DNA of 64,000 nucleotides from SHXO01 sp964523885 (GTDB taxonomy: Bacteria; Pseudomonadota; Gammaproteobacteria; Burkholderiales; SHXO01), in contig CAZFYX010000039.1 in the NCBI GenBank assembly GCA_964523885.1, positions 248,001 to 312,000 of the forward strand. The letters run 5' to 3'. The notes below the pieces were generated by a model, which saw nothing but the letters and a program-made list of their open reading frames with translations, was not told the DNA's origin and made no database searches. A program made the position numbers and the translations under genes. Of the stretch, positions 1 to 9,254 are shown piece by piece. The first letter of the stretch is position 1. Every line of letters begins with the position of its first letter.

Positions 1-489
1 GCGGAAGGCGAGATCCTGCCGGAGTTCGTGCCGCCGGGGCCGAACAACCCGCTGGGCGAGTACGCGCTGTACCTGGGGTTCGCCACCTACCTGGTGCACG
101 GCACCAACCGCCCGTGGGGGATCGGCATGCGCGTGAGCGGCGGCTGCATCCGCATGTATCCGGAGGACATCGCAGCCCTCTTCCCGCAGGTGCCGGTGGG
201 CGCACGGGTGCGCATCATGGACCAGGAGTATGCGGTGGGCCGCTGGCGCGGCATCCCTTATCTGCAGGTGTTCCGGGCCACGGGCGCGGCCGCGCAGGAG
301 GGGATGGATTACACGCCGGTGGTCGAGTCGCTGCTCGCAAGCGTGCCGAGCGCGGCGATCGACTGGGACAAGGTGCGACGCATGGTGAGTGAGCAGCGCA
401 GCCTGGCGCTGCCGATCACGCCGCGCTCACCGGCGCAGGACGAGATCCTCGAGAACGCACCCTTTGCGGAGAACCCGGTGACAAGGTGA
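1..489 (+). CDS. L,D-transpeptidase (YkuD domain), 5' end missing
   Basis: The reading frame is open from base 1, so the N-terminus lies outside the window. The visible part holds the catalytic end of a YkuD domain: a conserved His in LVHGTNRPWGIG is followed by SGGCIRM, which matches the family pattern His...S-x-G-C-x-R with the nucleophilic Cys. These enzymes make 3-3 cross-links in peptidoglycan or attach proteins to it in the periplasm. About 100 residues follow the active site and may form a C-terminal extension. The last codons and the TGA stop lie inside hairpin repeat A1. The family call is firm; the exact role (cross-linking or lipoprotein anchoring) cannot be read here. Confidence 0.85.
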   Translation, partial: AEGEILPEFVPPGPNNPLGEYALYLGFATYLVHGTNRPWGIGMRVSGGCIRMYPEDIAALFPQVPVGARVRIMDQEYAVGRWRGIPYLQVFRATGAAAQEGMDYTPVVESLLASVPSAAIDWDKVRRMVSEQRSLALPITPRSPAQDEILENAPFAENPVTR

Positions 490-569
490 CAAGGTGAAGA
501 GGTGAACACCCGCCATCGCCTCCCGTTCACCTTCCCACAGCGGCGCAGCCGCGTTCACCTCGTCACGCC
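478..569. repeat. Intergenic hairpin repeat, family A copy 1
   Basis: This is an imperfect inverted repeat of about 92 bases that fills the gap between two convergent genes. The left arm is built of AAGGTGA/GAGGTGAAC units and the right arm reads GTTCACCTCGTCAC. The TGA of the upstream gene is part of the left arm, and the right arm abuts the TAA of the downstream gene. It shares TCGCCTCCCGTTCACCTT with the copy near 51.3 kb. It may act as a bidirectional transcript end. Confidence 0.7.
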
Positions 570-950
570 TTACTGCTTGCGCATCGACTTCTCGAACATG
601 CGGTCGGTCTTGGTGTCCAGCCGTTCCGCAGCCGTCTGCGCTTCGAGCGCGACGCGGCGGGCTTCGTCGGCGGCCTGGCGCGCCTGCTGCGCCGATTGCA
701 GCGCCTGGGCTGCGATCTCGTCGTTGCGCGGGGCTGCCCGCACCTGGGTGAGGATCTGGTCGGCCTTGGCATTGGCCGCCTCGGCCGCGGCACGCGCGGC
801 CTTCGCCTCCGCCAGCGCCTGCTGCGCCGTCGCGAGCGCCTGGTCGGCAGCGTTGGGCGTGGCGGGCTTGGATCCCGTGGTTCCGCAGGCCGCGAGCAGC
901 GCGGGCACGGCGACGACGATGGCGAGTCGGGCGAGGAAGACTGGTTTCAC
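570..950 (-). CDS. Alanine-rich outer-membrane lipoprotein (Lpp-like alanine zipper)
   Basis: This is a 126-residue protein beginning at GTG (VKPVFLARL), chosen because AGGAGA sits seven bases upstream. Residues 1-21 form a lipoprotein signal with the lipobox LLAAC, so Cys22 would be lipidated. The rest is a long Ala/Lys/Glu-rich helix with regular Ala spacing (AEAKAARAAAEAANAKAD and similar), as in the alanine-zipper lipoproteins related to Lpp/OprI that tether the outer membrane. The C-terminus ends in RKQ, whereas Lpp uses a terminal Lys for covalent attachment to peptidoglycan. The neighbouring L,D-transpeptidase is the type of enzyme that performs such attachment, which is suggestive only. 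Confidence 0.75.
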   Translation of the reverse strand: MKPVFLARLAIVVAVPALLAACGTTGSKPATPNAADQALATAQQALAEAKAARAAAEAANAKADQILTQVRAAPRNDEIAAQALQSAQQARQAADEARRVALEAQTAAERLDTKTDRMFEKSMRKQ

Positions 951-1048
951 GGTTGATCTCCTGAGCGCGCATTGAAGGGCCGCACGCACGATACGCGGCC
1001 GAAGGTGGAGGCCGGCGATCGACCGGTGCCGGACCCGGATCGGCGCCG

Positions 1049-1054
1049 ATTATA
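1049..1054 (-). promoter_or_regulatory. Candidate -10 element for the lipoprotein gene
   Basis: On the minus strand the sequence reads CGGCCTATAATCGGC, giving a perfect TATAAT about 100 bases before the lipoprotein GTG. No convincing -35 hexamer is present at 16-18 bases. Confidence 0.4.
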
Positions 1055-1121
1055 GGCCGATTGCCGGTCCGCGCGTATGACGCGTCGAGCGCGCGCAGGG
1101 CGGCGCCGCTCCCCGTACGCC

Positions 1122-1127
1122 TACAAT
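1122..1127 (+). promoter_or_regulatory. Candidate -10 element for the EamA transporter gene
   Basis: TACAAT lies 28 bases upstream of the ATG at 1156, in the context GCCTACAATGTCGGG, with no clear -35. It would give a short leader. Confidence 0.4.
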
Positions 1128-1155
1128 GTCGGGCCGCCACGAACCCCGAGCACCG

Positions 1156-2046
1156 ATGTCCACCGCCGCAGTCCGCCAGCCAGTCGACGCCACCGCTGCC
1201 AGCATCATGCTGCTGCTGTGCCTGATCTGGGGCTTCACCAACGTGCTCTCGAAGCTCGCGGCGCACGACATGTCGTTGGTGATGCAGGCCGGACTGCGCT
1301 CGATCATCTCGGTCGGGCTGCTGCTGCTGTGGGCGCACCGACGCGGCATCGCGCTGTTCCAGCGCGACGGCACCCTGCCCGCAGGCCTGGTCGCCGGCGC
1401 GTTGTTCGCGGGCGAGTTCCTGTTCCTGTTCTCGGGACTGGCACATACGGGTGCATCGCGCATGGTGGTCTTCGTCTACCTCGCCCCGTGCTTCACCGCG
1501 CTCGGCCTGCACTGGTTCGTCCCGAGCGAGCGGCTGAGCCCCGGGCAGTGGGCCGGCATCGCGCTGGCGTTCGGCGGCATGGCGCTGGCGTTCGCGGACG
1601 GCTTCGCGCAGGCGCGCGCGTCCCTGCTCGGCGATGCGTTCGGCGTGATTGCTGCGCTGATGTGGGGCGCCACCACGGTGGTCATCCGCAGCACGAGGCT
1701 CACCTCGGCGAGCGCCACGAAGACGCTGTTCTACCAGTTGGCCGTCGCGGCGGCGACGCTGCCGTTCGCTTCGATGCTGCTGGGCGAGCCGGGCGTGGTG
1801 GCGATCACCCCGATCGCAATCGCGAACCTGATCTACCAGAGCGTCGTGGTGACCTTCGCCAGCTACCTCACCTGGTTCTGGCTGCTGACGCGTTACCTGG
1901 CCGGGCGCCTGGCGGTGTTCACGTTCCTGACGCCGCTGTTCGGCGTGGCCGCCGGCGTGGCGGTGCTCGACGAACCGCTGCGGCCGGCGTTCCTGCTCGC
2001 AGTGCTGCTGGTGGGCGGGGGCATCTACCTGGTCAACAGGAAGTAG
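1156..2046 (+). CDS. EamA/DMT-family membrane transporter
   Basis: This is a 296-residue integral membrane protein with ten hydrophobic segments and the two-fold EamA repeat typical of the drug/metabolite transporter superfamily. The first repeat starts IMLLLCLIWGFTNVLSKLA, and the second begins near residue 155 (DAFGVIAALMWGATTVVIR). The C-terminus is FLTPLFGVAAGVAVLDEP, the classic end of this family. Members export amino acids, metabolites or drugs, and the substrate cannot be told from sequence. The ATG at 1156 is preferred over an ATG ten codons upstream because a TACAAT box lies just ahead of it and the first hydrophobic helix then sits at the usual distance. Confidence 0.85.
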   Translation: MSTAAVRQPVDATAASIMLLLCLIWGFTNVLSKLAAHDMSLVMQAGLRSIISVGLLLLWAHRRGIALFQRDGTLPAGLVAGALFAGEFLFLFSGLAHTGASRMVVFVYLAPCFTALGLHWFVPSERLSPGQWAGIALAFGGMALAFADGFAQARASLLGDAFGVIAALMWGATTVVIRSTRLTSASATKTLFYQLAVAAATLPFASMLLGEPGVVAITPIAIANLIYQSVVVTFASYLTWFWLLTRYLAGRLAVFTFLTPLFGVAAGVAVLDEPLRPAFLLAVLLVGGGIYLVNRK

Positions 2047-2054
2047 ACCAACTC

Positions 2055-2131
2055 CCACCGCCAAGAACGCCAAGGGCGCGGAGGAACACCATAGAGCTCG
2101 GGTCGCCTTCCTTGGCGTCCTTGGCGGTAAG
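2055..2131. repeat. Intergenic hairpin repeat, family D
   Basis: Inverted repeat between convergent genes. The left arm is ACCGCCAAGAACGCCAAGG (2057-2075) and the right arm, at 2110-2128, is its complement with one mismatch in 19. GAGGAACACC also appears beside both arms in inverted orientation. It starts eight bases after the EamA stop. No T-tract follows. Confidence 0.75.
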
Positions 2132-2148
2132 AGGTGTTCCTCGCGTTG

Positions 2149-3567
<1,419 letters not shown>

Positions 3568-3669
3568 GTCAGCGAGGCGGCAACCTGCGGAGGTGATGCG
3601 CGACGAGCCTAGCAGAAAGGCGTACGGCCCGTCGAGGGTGCACCCGGCACATGGGCGCCGGGCGTGACG

Positions 3670-5190
3670 CTAGCGCAGGAGCGCCGCTCGGATCGCGAAG
3701 CGGGTGATCTCGAAATCAACGCCGCTCTCGACGATGCGCCCGCGCGAAAGGACGTAGGGCCGGCCATGCACCAGCATCTCGCACGTGTCCAGCTGCGCCG
3801 TCATGCCCTTCGGCAAGACGACCGCGATCTCCGGGCCGCTGGCGTTGGTCTGCGATTCCACCGGCAGGAGCACGGCGTCGATCGGAGGGGCACTCTCGTC
3901 CCGCGGGAGCGACGTGAGCTGCACCACCATCCCGCCACGGGCCAGCACCTGCACGCCCACCGAGCGGTGCAGCGGACTGCGGGCAGTGACGCGGCGGACC
4001 ACGCCGACGCTCCAGCCGGCGGGCCAGTCCGGCTTGGCCGCGATGATGCGGCCCACCGCCAGCCAGTCCTCGTCGCGCACCGGTAGCAGCGCGCCGAAGC
4101 CGCCGCTGCTCTCGTTCTCCGCCGTCCACGCTTCGGTGACTTCCTCGAGTGTCTGCGCGCCGGGCTCCAGCCCGATCGCGGCCGTCACGCGGTCGAAGCC
4201 GTACGCCACGTGCATCGTGGCCAGCACGCGCTGGCGCACTTCGCCGCGGCCCGGCGGCTGCGCATCCCAGTGTCGCGTGAGGTGCTGCAGGACCTCGAGG
4301 AAGGCCTCGAGCTCGAATTCCGGCGACAGCCCGAGCTCCGGGGGAATGCTGCGGGCGGCCACGGCTTGGCGCCGGAGCCCCTCCACGATCACCGAGGCAT
4401 CGCCGGGGCCGAAGAAGCGCACGCTGCGGGTCGGCGTGATGCCTTCGCTGATGCGATAGGGCGGACGGCTGGCCTGCAGGTCCACCGCAAAATGGCAGCC
4501 CGACTTGGACTGCCGCGCGAGCAGGAAGAACTCGGCGACGTGGGCGATGACCCGCTCCGCGATCACCTGGCTGGTCGGCAGCAGGTTTCCCATCGCGGAC
4601 ACCGACAGGATCAGCGCACGCAGGTACTCGCGGCGGACGGTCGAGTTGCCGGCCATCCCGGGGTACACCTTGAATTGCAGCGTGGCGATGTCGAGCGTCT
4701 CGCACTCGCCGAACAGCGCACCCATGCGATGCCACAGCTCGTCTTCCACGGCGGAGTAGCGCAGCAGGGCCCAGCGCAGCTCGAGGGTGTGTGCGCGCAT
4801 GCAGCGGGCGGCCACCGTCGGCAACAGGTTGCGCGGGCGGGCCTTGCCGCTCTGTTCGGTGGTGCGCAGGGCGAACTGGTAGGCGTCGGCGAGCTCCCGG
4901 GCGTAGGTCGTGGCTGCACGCCACAGCCGGTACTCCCGATAGGTCTGCATGCGCCCGCCCGCGCCCAGGTACTCGTGCATGACGGCGAGCCGGTGCGGCT
5001 GGGTCAGGTCGTCGACCCGATCGACCACCTGGAAGACGCGGACTGGATCCTGGGGCGTGCTCTGCCGGTAGGTCTGCAGCCAGAAGGCGGCATCCTCGAC
5101 GGCACGCAGGGGGTCGTCGCCAGCCTTCGCACCCGGGTCGAATCCGGGGTCGGCGTTCGGTTGGGCCACGTCGATGGGCAGGGATGACAT
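3670..5190 (-). CDS. Large cytoplasmic protein of unknown function, possible PilZ-like C-terminus
   Basis: The protein has 506 residues if started at the ATG (MSSLPIDVAQPNADPGFDP); a GTG 16 codons upstream in the same frame is the alternative, and neither has a strong ribosome site. There is no signal peptide or membrane segment. The middle is predicted to be mostly helical. The last 130 residues are beta-rich (WSVGVVRRVTARSP, VGVQVLARGGMVVQL, PYVLSRGRIVESGVDFEITRF) and resemble the small barrels of PilZ-type domains. However, I cannot point to the RxxxR and D/NxSxxG residues needed for c-di-GMP binding. I do not recognise the family with certainty. An uncharacterised secreted protein lies upstream on the same strand. 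Confidence 0.5.
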   Translation of the reverse strand: MSSLPIDVAQPNADPGFDPGAKAGDDPLRAVEDAAFWLQTYRQSTPQDPVRVFQVVDRVDDLTQPHRLAVMHEYLGAGGRMQTYREYRLWRAATTYARELADAYQFALRTTEQSGKARPRNLLPTVAARCMRAHTLELRWALLRYSAVEDELWHRMGALFGECETLDIATLQFKVYPGMAGNSTVRREYLRALILSVSAMGNLLPTSQVIAERVIAHVAEFFLLARQSKSGCHFAVDLQASRPPYRISEGITPTRSVRFFGPGDASVIVEGLRRQAVAARSIPPELGLSPEFELEAFLEVLQHLTRHWDAQPPGRGEVRQRVLATMHVAYGFDRVTAAIGLEPGAQTLEEVTEAWTAENESSGGFGALLPVRDEDWLAVGRIIAAKPDWPAGWSVGVVRRVTARSPLHRSVGVQVLARGGMVVQLTSLPRDESAPPIDAVLLPVESQTNASGPEIAVVLPKGMTAQLDTCEMLVHGRPYVLSRGRIVESGVDFEITRFAIRAALLR

Positions 5191-5378
5191 GGGGGCGACC
5201 CGAAAAATGGCGGCCACAAGGGGGTTGGGACGGGGCACGCAAGGTCTGCGCCAGCCCGCGTCCCGCGGTCGGGACGCAGACGCAACATTACCACGCCATC
5301 ATGCCGGCGGCAGGGAGCGGATGGTGCGGGGGAACAGCACGCCTCCCGGCAGCGATGCCTCGCCCGGCGCCCTGCCGG

Positions 5379-6053
5379 TCACTGGCAGGAGGCCGGGGCT
5401 GGGAGCACGGCAAAGACCAGCCCCTCCATGCGGTCGGACCTTGCCGTACCGCCCACCACGGCATCAGGCAGGGCGGCGTACAGCAGCTTGCCGGCCTGGC
5501 GCAGGTACAGGCTCGGCCCCTCCCGGCGGACCACCAGCGAGCGGCCCTCCTGCCGGCCCAGCAGTTCGGGCACCTCCTGCTCGCGGCCCACGAGATACCG
5601 GTACAGGGCGTTGGCCGGATCGACGGCGCCACCGCGCAGCGACTGCACCAGGTCCTCCGCGGCACGCTTCTCCTCGGCGTTCTCCGAGAACACCTGTTGC
5701 ATCCGGACCAGGGTCACGTCGCGCACGCGCTGCACCTCCAGGGCCAGGTACTCCAGCGGCCGCACGGCGCCATCCGCTGCGATGATGTAGGCCCGTCCCA
5801 CGGTGAGCTGGTCGCCCTCGTGGAAGCAGGGCGGTCGGGCCGCCGCGAACGCCTCGAGCTCGCGGCACAGCGCCTCGTCGGAGGCGCAGGCGCCGGCCCG
5901 GAGCCCCGCCAGCCGCGCGTCGAGACCCGCGTCGTCGTCCTCCGGCAGCACCAGCGGCGCCGCCTCCGGCCGCGCGGCCTGGCTCCAGGCCGGGCCGGCG
6001 AGCAGCACAGCGGCGCTGGCCACTGCCAGGAGTGCGCACCGGGCCGCGATCAC
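5379..6053 (-). CDS. Secreted protein of unknown function
   Basis: A 224-residue protein with a clear signal peptide (MIAARCALLAVASAAVLLAGPAWSQA, cleavage near residue 25), so it is probably periplasmic. The mature part has a short Pro/Asp-rich start, then Cys-containing segments (GACASDEALCRELEAF, RPPCFHEGDQ, final Cys in PAPASCQ) that could form disulfides. No catalytic motif is recognisable. Its ATG overlaps the stop of the upstream flavin reductase by four bases (ATGA at 6050-6053), so the two are translated from one transcript. Whether they share a function is unknown. Confidence 0.6.
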   Translation of the reverse strand: MIAARCALLAVASAAVLLAGPAWSQAARPEAAPLVLPEDDDAGLDARLAGLRAGACASDEALCRELEAFAAARPPCFHEGDQLTVGRAYIIAADGAVRPLEYLALEVQRVRDVTLVRMQQVFSENAEEKRAAEDLVQSLRGGAVDPANALYRYLVGREQEVPELLGRQEGRSLVVRREGPSLYLRQAGKLLYAALPDAVVGGTARSDRMEGLVFAVLPAPASCQ

Positions 6054-7135
6054 GGCTTCCAGACCGACGGGTGGCAGCGCTGGTAGCCGGGCGCGTACGG
6101 CGTGTCGGCGCCGAGCTCGCGCGCCGCGTGCCAGGCCCAGCGCGGGTCGTCCATCATGGCGCGCGCGATGGCGACCAGGTCCGCCTCGCCGGACGCCACG
6201 ATCTGCTCGGCCTGCTGCGCGCGCGTGATCATCCCCACTGTCATCACCGGGATGCCGGCATCCTTTTTCACCCGGGTGGCGAACGGCACGTTGTACCCGG
6301 GCGCGAACGGAATCTGCTGGCGCGGGTCGAGCTGGCCGGTGGTGACGTCGATGAAGTCGCAGCCCAGCGCCTTGAGCTCGCGCGCGAAGGTGACCGTCTC
6401 GTCGAGCGTCCAGCCGCCCTCAACCCAGTCGGTGGCCGACACCCGCACGCCGCATGCGCGATCGGCCGGCCAGACCGCGCGCACGGCCTGGAACACCTCG
6501 AGGGGGAAGCGGATCCGGTTCGCGGTGGCGCCGCCGTACTCGTCGGTGCGCTGGTTCGACAGCGGTGACAGGAACTCGTGCAGCAGGTAGCCGTGGCCGA
6601 TGTGCAGCTCGGCGACGTCGAAGCCGATGCGGGCAGCACGCTGCGCGGCGGACACGAACTGCTGCCTCACCTCGCGCAGCCCGTCGCGCGTGAGGGCCTG
6701 CGGCGTGTGCCAGCCGGGTCCGAACGCAAGCGCGGACGGGGCCACCGTGGTCCAGGGATTCTGGTCCGGCCCCAGCGGCTTGCCGCCCTCCGCCGGGGTA
6801 TGCGCCGAGGCCTTGCGGCCGGCATGCGCGAGCTGGATGCCCAGCTTCGCCACGCCGGAGCGCCGACAGAAGTCGATCACGCGCTTGAGCGTCGCCTCGT
6901 TCTCGTCGCTGTAGAGCCCCAGGCAGCGATGGGTGATGCGCCCGACCGGCGAGACGTGGGTGGCCTCGGTGATCACCAGCGCGGCCGCGCCCATCGCGAA
7001 CTGGCCCAGGTGCATCAGGTGCCAGTCGTTGGCGTTGCCGTGGTCGGAGCTGTACTGGCACATGGGCGAGACGACGATGCGGTTGGCGAGCTCGACGCCA
7101 CGCATCGCGAAGGGGCTGAACAGGACGCTGCTCAT
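6050..7135 (-). CDS. NADH:flavin oxidoreductase, old yellow enzyme family (YqjM/XenA type)
   Basis: A 361-residue FMN-dependent TIM-barrel ene-reductase that reduces activated C=C bonds of enones or xenobiotics with NAD(P)H. Family marks are the N-terminal VSPMCQYSSDHG, with the redox-tuning Cys characteristic of the YqjM/XenA branch, then GIQLAHAGRKAS, the substrate-binding HIGHGYLLHEFLSP with both His residues kept, and the FMN-phosphate region MTVGMITRAQQAEQI...LVAIARAMMDDP. Length is normal for the branch. The start is the ATG of MSSVLFSPF. A TATAAT box lies 30 bases upstream. It heads a two-gene unit with the secreted protein downstream. Confidence 0.9.
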   Translation of the reverse strand: MSSVLFSPFAMRGVELANRIVVSPMCQYSSDHGNANDWHLMHLGQFAMGAAALVITEATHVSPVGRITHRCLGLYSDENEATLKRVIDFCRRSGVAKLGIQLAHAGRKASAHTPAEGGKPLGPDQNPWTTVAPSALAFGPGWHTPQALTRDGLREVRQQFVSAAQRAARIGFDVAELHIGHGYLLHEFLSPLSNQRTDEYGGATANRIRFPLEVFQAVRAVWPADRACGVRVSATDWVEGGWTLDETVTFARELKALGCDFIDVTTGQLDPRQQIPFAPGYNVPFATRVKKDAGIPVMTVGMITRAQQAEQIVASGEADLVAIARAMMDDPRWAWHAARELGADTPYAPGYQRCHPSVWKP

Positions 7136-7164
7136 CGGACCTGCCTCTGGGGTTTGGGCCGGCG

Positions 7165-7170
7165 ATTATA
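7165..7170 (-). promoter_or_regulatory. Candidate -10 element for the flavin reductase gene
   Basis: The minus strand reads CGGCCTATAATCGCC, a perfect TATAAT 30 bases before the ATG. The same CGGCCTATAATCG core precedes the lipoprotein gene near 1.05 kb. No good -35 is visible. Confidence 0.45.
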
Positions 7171-7176
7171 GGCCGG

Positions 7177-8316
7177 TTAGTCGAGCGTACGCCGGTAGGA
7201 CTTGAGCCCCACGGCGAGCACCACCAGCATGAAGGCGCCCAGGGGCCACACCGCGTGCCACAGCTCGCCCAGCCCGCTGCCCTTGAGCAGGATGCCGCGC
7301 ACCAGGACGAGGAAATGGGTGAGCGGCAGCAGGCTGCCGATGGCCTGCGCCCACTCCGGCATGCCGCGGAAGGGGAACATGAAGCCGGACAGCAGGATCG
7401 AGGGCAGGAAGAAGAAGAATGTCATCTGCATCGCCTGCAGCTGGTTGCGGGCGATCGACGAGAAGGTGATGCCGAGCGTGAGGTTGGCGGCGATGAACAG
7501 CAGCACCGCGAGGTACAGGCTCACCAGGCTGCCCTGCATCGGCACGTCGAAGATCCAGCGCGCGGCGAGCAGGATCAGGGTGACCTGCAGCAGGCCGATG
7601 GCGATGTAGGGAACCAGCTTGCCGGTCATCACCTCGACCGGCAGCGCCGGCGTGGAGAGCAGGTTCTCGAAGGTGCCGCGCTCGCGCTCGCGGGTCATGG
7701 CGAGCCCGGTCATCAGCACCATGGTCATGGTGAGGATCACGCCGAGCAGGCCGGGGACGATGTTGTACGCGGTCACGCCCTCCGGGTTGTAGAGCCGGTG
7801 CACGCGCACGTCCACCGGGGACTCGTCCTGCTGCAGCGGCGCCAGCACTCCGCGCAGGTCGTGCCGCAGCGCCGTGGCGGCGATCTGCGGCAACGCATTG
7901 GTCGCATTACCCACCGCAGTGGGATCGGTCGCGTCGGCCTCCACGAGCAGCACCGGACGCTCGCCGCGCACCAGCTTGCGGCCGAACTCCGGCGGAATGG
8001 TGACGACGAACTGCACCCGTCCGGAGGCGAGCGCGTCCCCGGCCTCGGCCTCGGAGCGCAGCTGCGCGACCACACGGTAATAGCCGCTCGCCTGCAGCGC
8101 CGAGACCAGGGTGCGCGCCTGGGCGCTCTGGTCCTGGCTGAGGATCGCGGTGGGCAGGTGCTTCGGATCGCTGTTGATGGCGAAGCCGAACAGCAGCAGC
8201 TGGATCACCGGGATGCCGACGATCATGGCGAAAGTGAGGCGGTCGCGCCGCAGCTGGATGAACTCCTTCACCACGATGCCGGTCCAGCGCGAGAAGGAGA
8301 AGCGCGCGCGGGTCAT
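7177..8316 (-). CDS. ABC-2 type transporter permease
   Basis: A 379-residue inner-membrane protein of the ABC-2 export family (YhhJ/YbhS-like). A single N-terminal helix (LTFAMIVGIPVIQLLLFGFAI) is followed by a periplasmic domain of about 150 residues, then five membrane segments (NIVPGLLGVILTMTMVLMTG through LKSYRRTLD). The conserved ERERGTFENLLSTPALPVEVM segment, the family signature, lies between helices two and three. It is the last gene of the TetR-HlyD-ATPase-permease operon and overlaps the ATPase by four bases (ATGA, 8313-8316). Only one permease gene is present, so a homodimer is likely. The substrate is unknown; related E. coli systems export drugs. Confidence 0.88.
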   Translation of the reverse strand: MTRARFSFSRWTGIVVKEFIQLRRDRLTFAMIVGIPVIQLLLFGFAINSDPKHLPTAILSQDQSAQARTLVSALQASGYYRVVAQLRSEAEAGDALASGRVQFVVTIPPEFGRKLVRGERPVLLVEADATDPTAVGNATNALPQIAATALRHDLRGVLAPLQQDESPVDVRVHRLYNPEGVTAYNIVPGLLGVILTMTMVLMTGLAMTRERERGTFENLLSTPALPVEVMTGKLVPYIAIGLLQVTLILLAARWIFDVPMQGSLVSLYLAVLLFIAANLTLGITFSSIARNQLQAMQMTFFFFLPSILLSGFMFPFRGMPEWAQAIGSLLPLTHFLVLVRGILLKGSGLGELWHAVWPLGAFMLVVLAVGLKSYRRTLD

Positions 8317-9254
8317 GGCGCCTGCCCCGGCCCGCCGCCGTTCGCCGCATCGGACATCAGGTGGATGAACACGTCCTCGAGGCTCGGCGGCGCGCGCTCG
8401 ATGCGCCAGCGGCCTTCCGCGCGCAGCCCGGCGAGCGCGGACTCGAGGCGGCCGTCGCGTCCGGTGATGTGCAGCGTGGCGCCGAACGGCGCGACCTGGT
8501 CCACTCCCGGCAGGTCACGCACGCGCGCCTCGAGCACTGCGAGATCCGGTCCGGCGACGGTCCAGGTGTCCAGGCCCTGGCTCGCGATCACCTCCTCCGC
8601 CGTGCCGGTGGCGAGCAGCGTGCCGTTGAAGATGTAGGCCAGCCGGTGGCAGCGCTCGGCCTCGTCCATGTAGTGCGTGGACACCAGCACGGCGATGCCC
8701 TCGGCCGCGAGCGCATGCAGCTCGGCCCAGAACTCGCGCCGGGCCTTGGGATCGACCCCCGCCGTCGGCTCGTCGAGCAGCAACAGCCGGGGCGTGTGCA
8801 GCATGCAGGCGGCCAGCGCGAGGCGCTGCTTCCAGCCGCCGGAGAGCGCACCGGCGAGCTGGTCGCGGCGCGCGACCAGGCCGAGGCGATCGAGCGCGCC
8901 GGCCACGGCCTCGCGCCGCCCTTGCATGCCGTACATCCGCGCGACGAAGTCGAGGTTCTCGCGAATGGTGAGGTCCTCCCAGAGCGAGAAGCGCTGGGTC
9001 ATGTAGCCGACTTCGCGCTTGATCGCACCGGTCTCGCGCACCACGTCGTAGCCCAGGCAGGTGCCCGCGCCGCTGTCGGGCGTGAGCAGGCCGCACAGCA
9101 TGCGGATCGACGTGGTCTTGCCGCTGCCATTGGGACCGAGGAAGCCGTAGATCTCGCCCGCGCGCACCTGCAGCCCGAAGTCCTTCACCACGTGCTTGTC
9201 GCCGAAGCGCTTGTTCAGGCCGCGCACGTCGATGACCAGGTCGGCGCCGCTCAT
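8313..9254 (-). CDS. ABC transporter ATP-binding protein (ABC-2 exporter)
   Basis: A 313-residue single nucleotide-binding subunit. Visible motifs are Walker A GPNGSGKTTS (about residues 40-49), Q-loop YMTQRFSLWEDLT, signature LSGGWKQRLALA, Walker B LLLLDEPTAGVDP and switch His in STHYMDEAERC. A C-terminal regulatory extension of about 90 residues follows. The frame continues far upstream without a stop, but the ATG of MSGADLVIDV is chosen because it overlaps the TGA of the HlyD gene by four bases and begins the domain at the normal distance. It energises the permease encoded immediately downstream. Confidence 0.92.
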   Translation of the reverse strand: MSGADLVIDVRGLNKRFGDKHVVKDFGLQVRAGEIYGFLGPNGSGKTTSIRMLCGLLTPDSGAGTCLGYDVVRETGAIKREVGYMTQRFSLWEDLTIRENLDFVARMYGMQGRREAVAGALDRLGLVARRDQLAGALSGGWKQRLALAACMLHTPRLLLLDEPTAGVDPKARREFWAELHALAAEGIAVLVSTHYMDEAERCHRLAYIFNGTLLATGTAEEVIASQGLDTWTVAGPDLAVLEARVRDLPGVDQVAPFGATLHITGRDGRLESALAGLRAEGRWRIERAPPSLEDVFIHLMSDAANGGGPGQAP

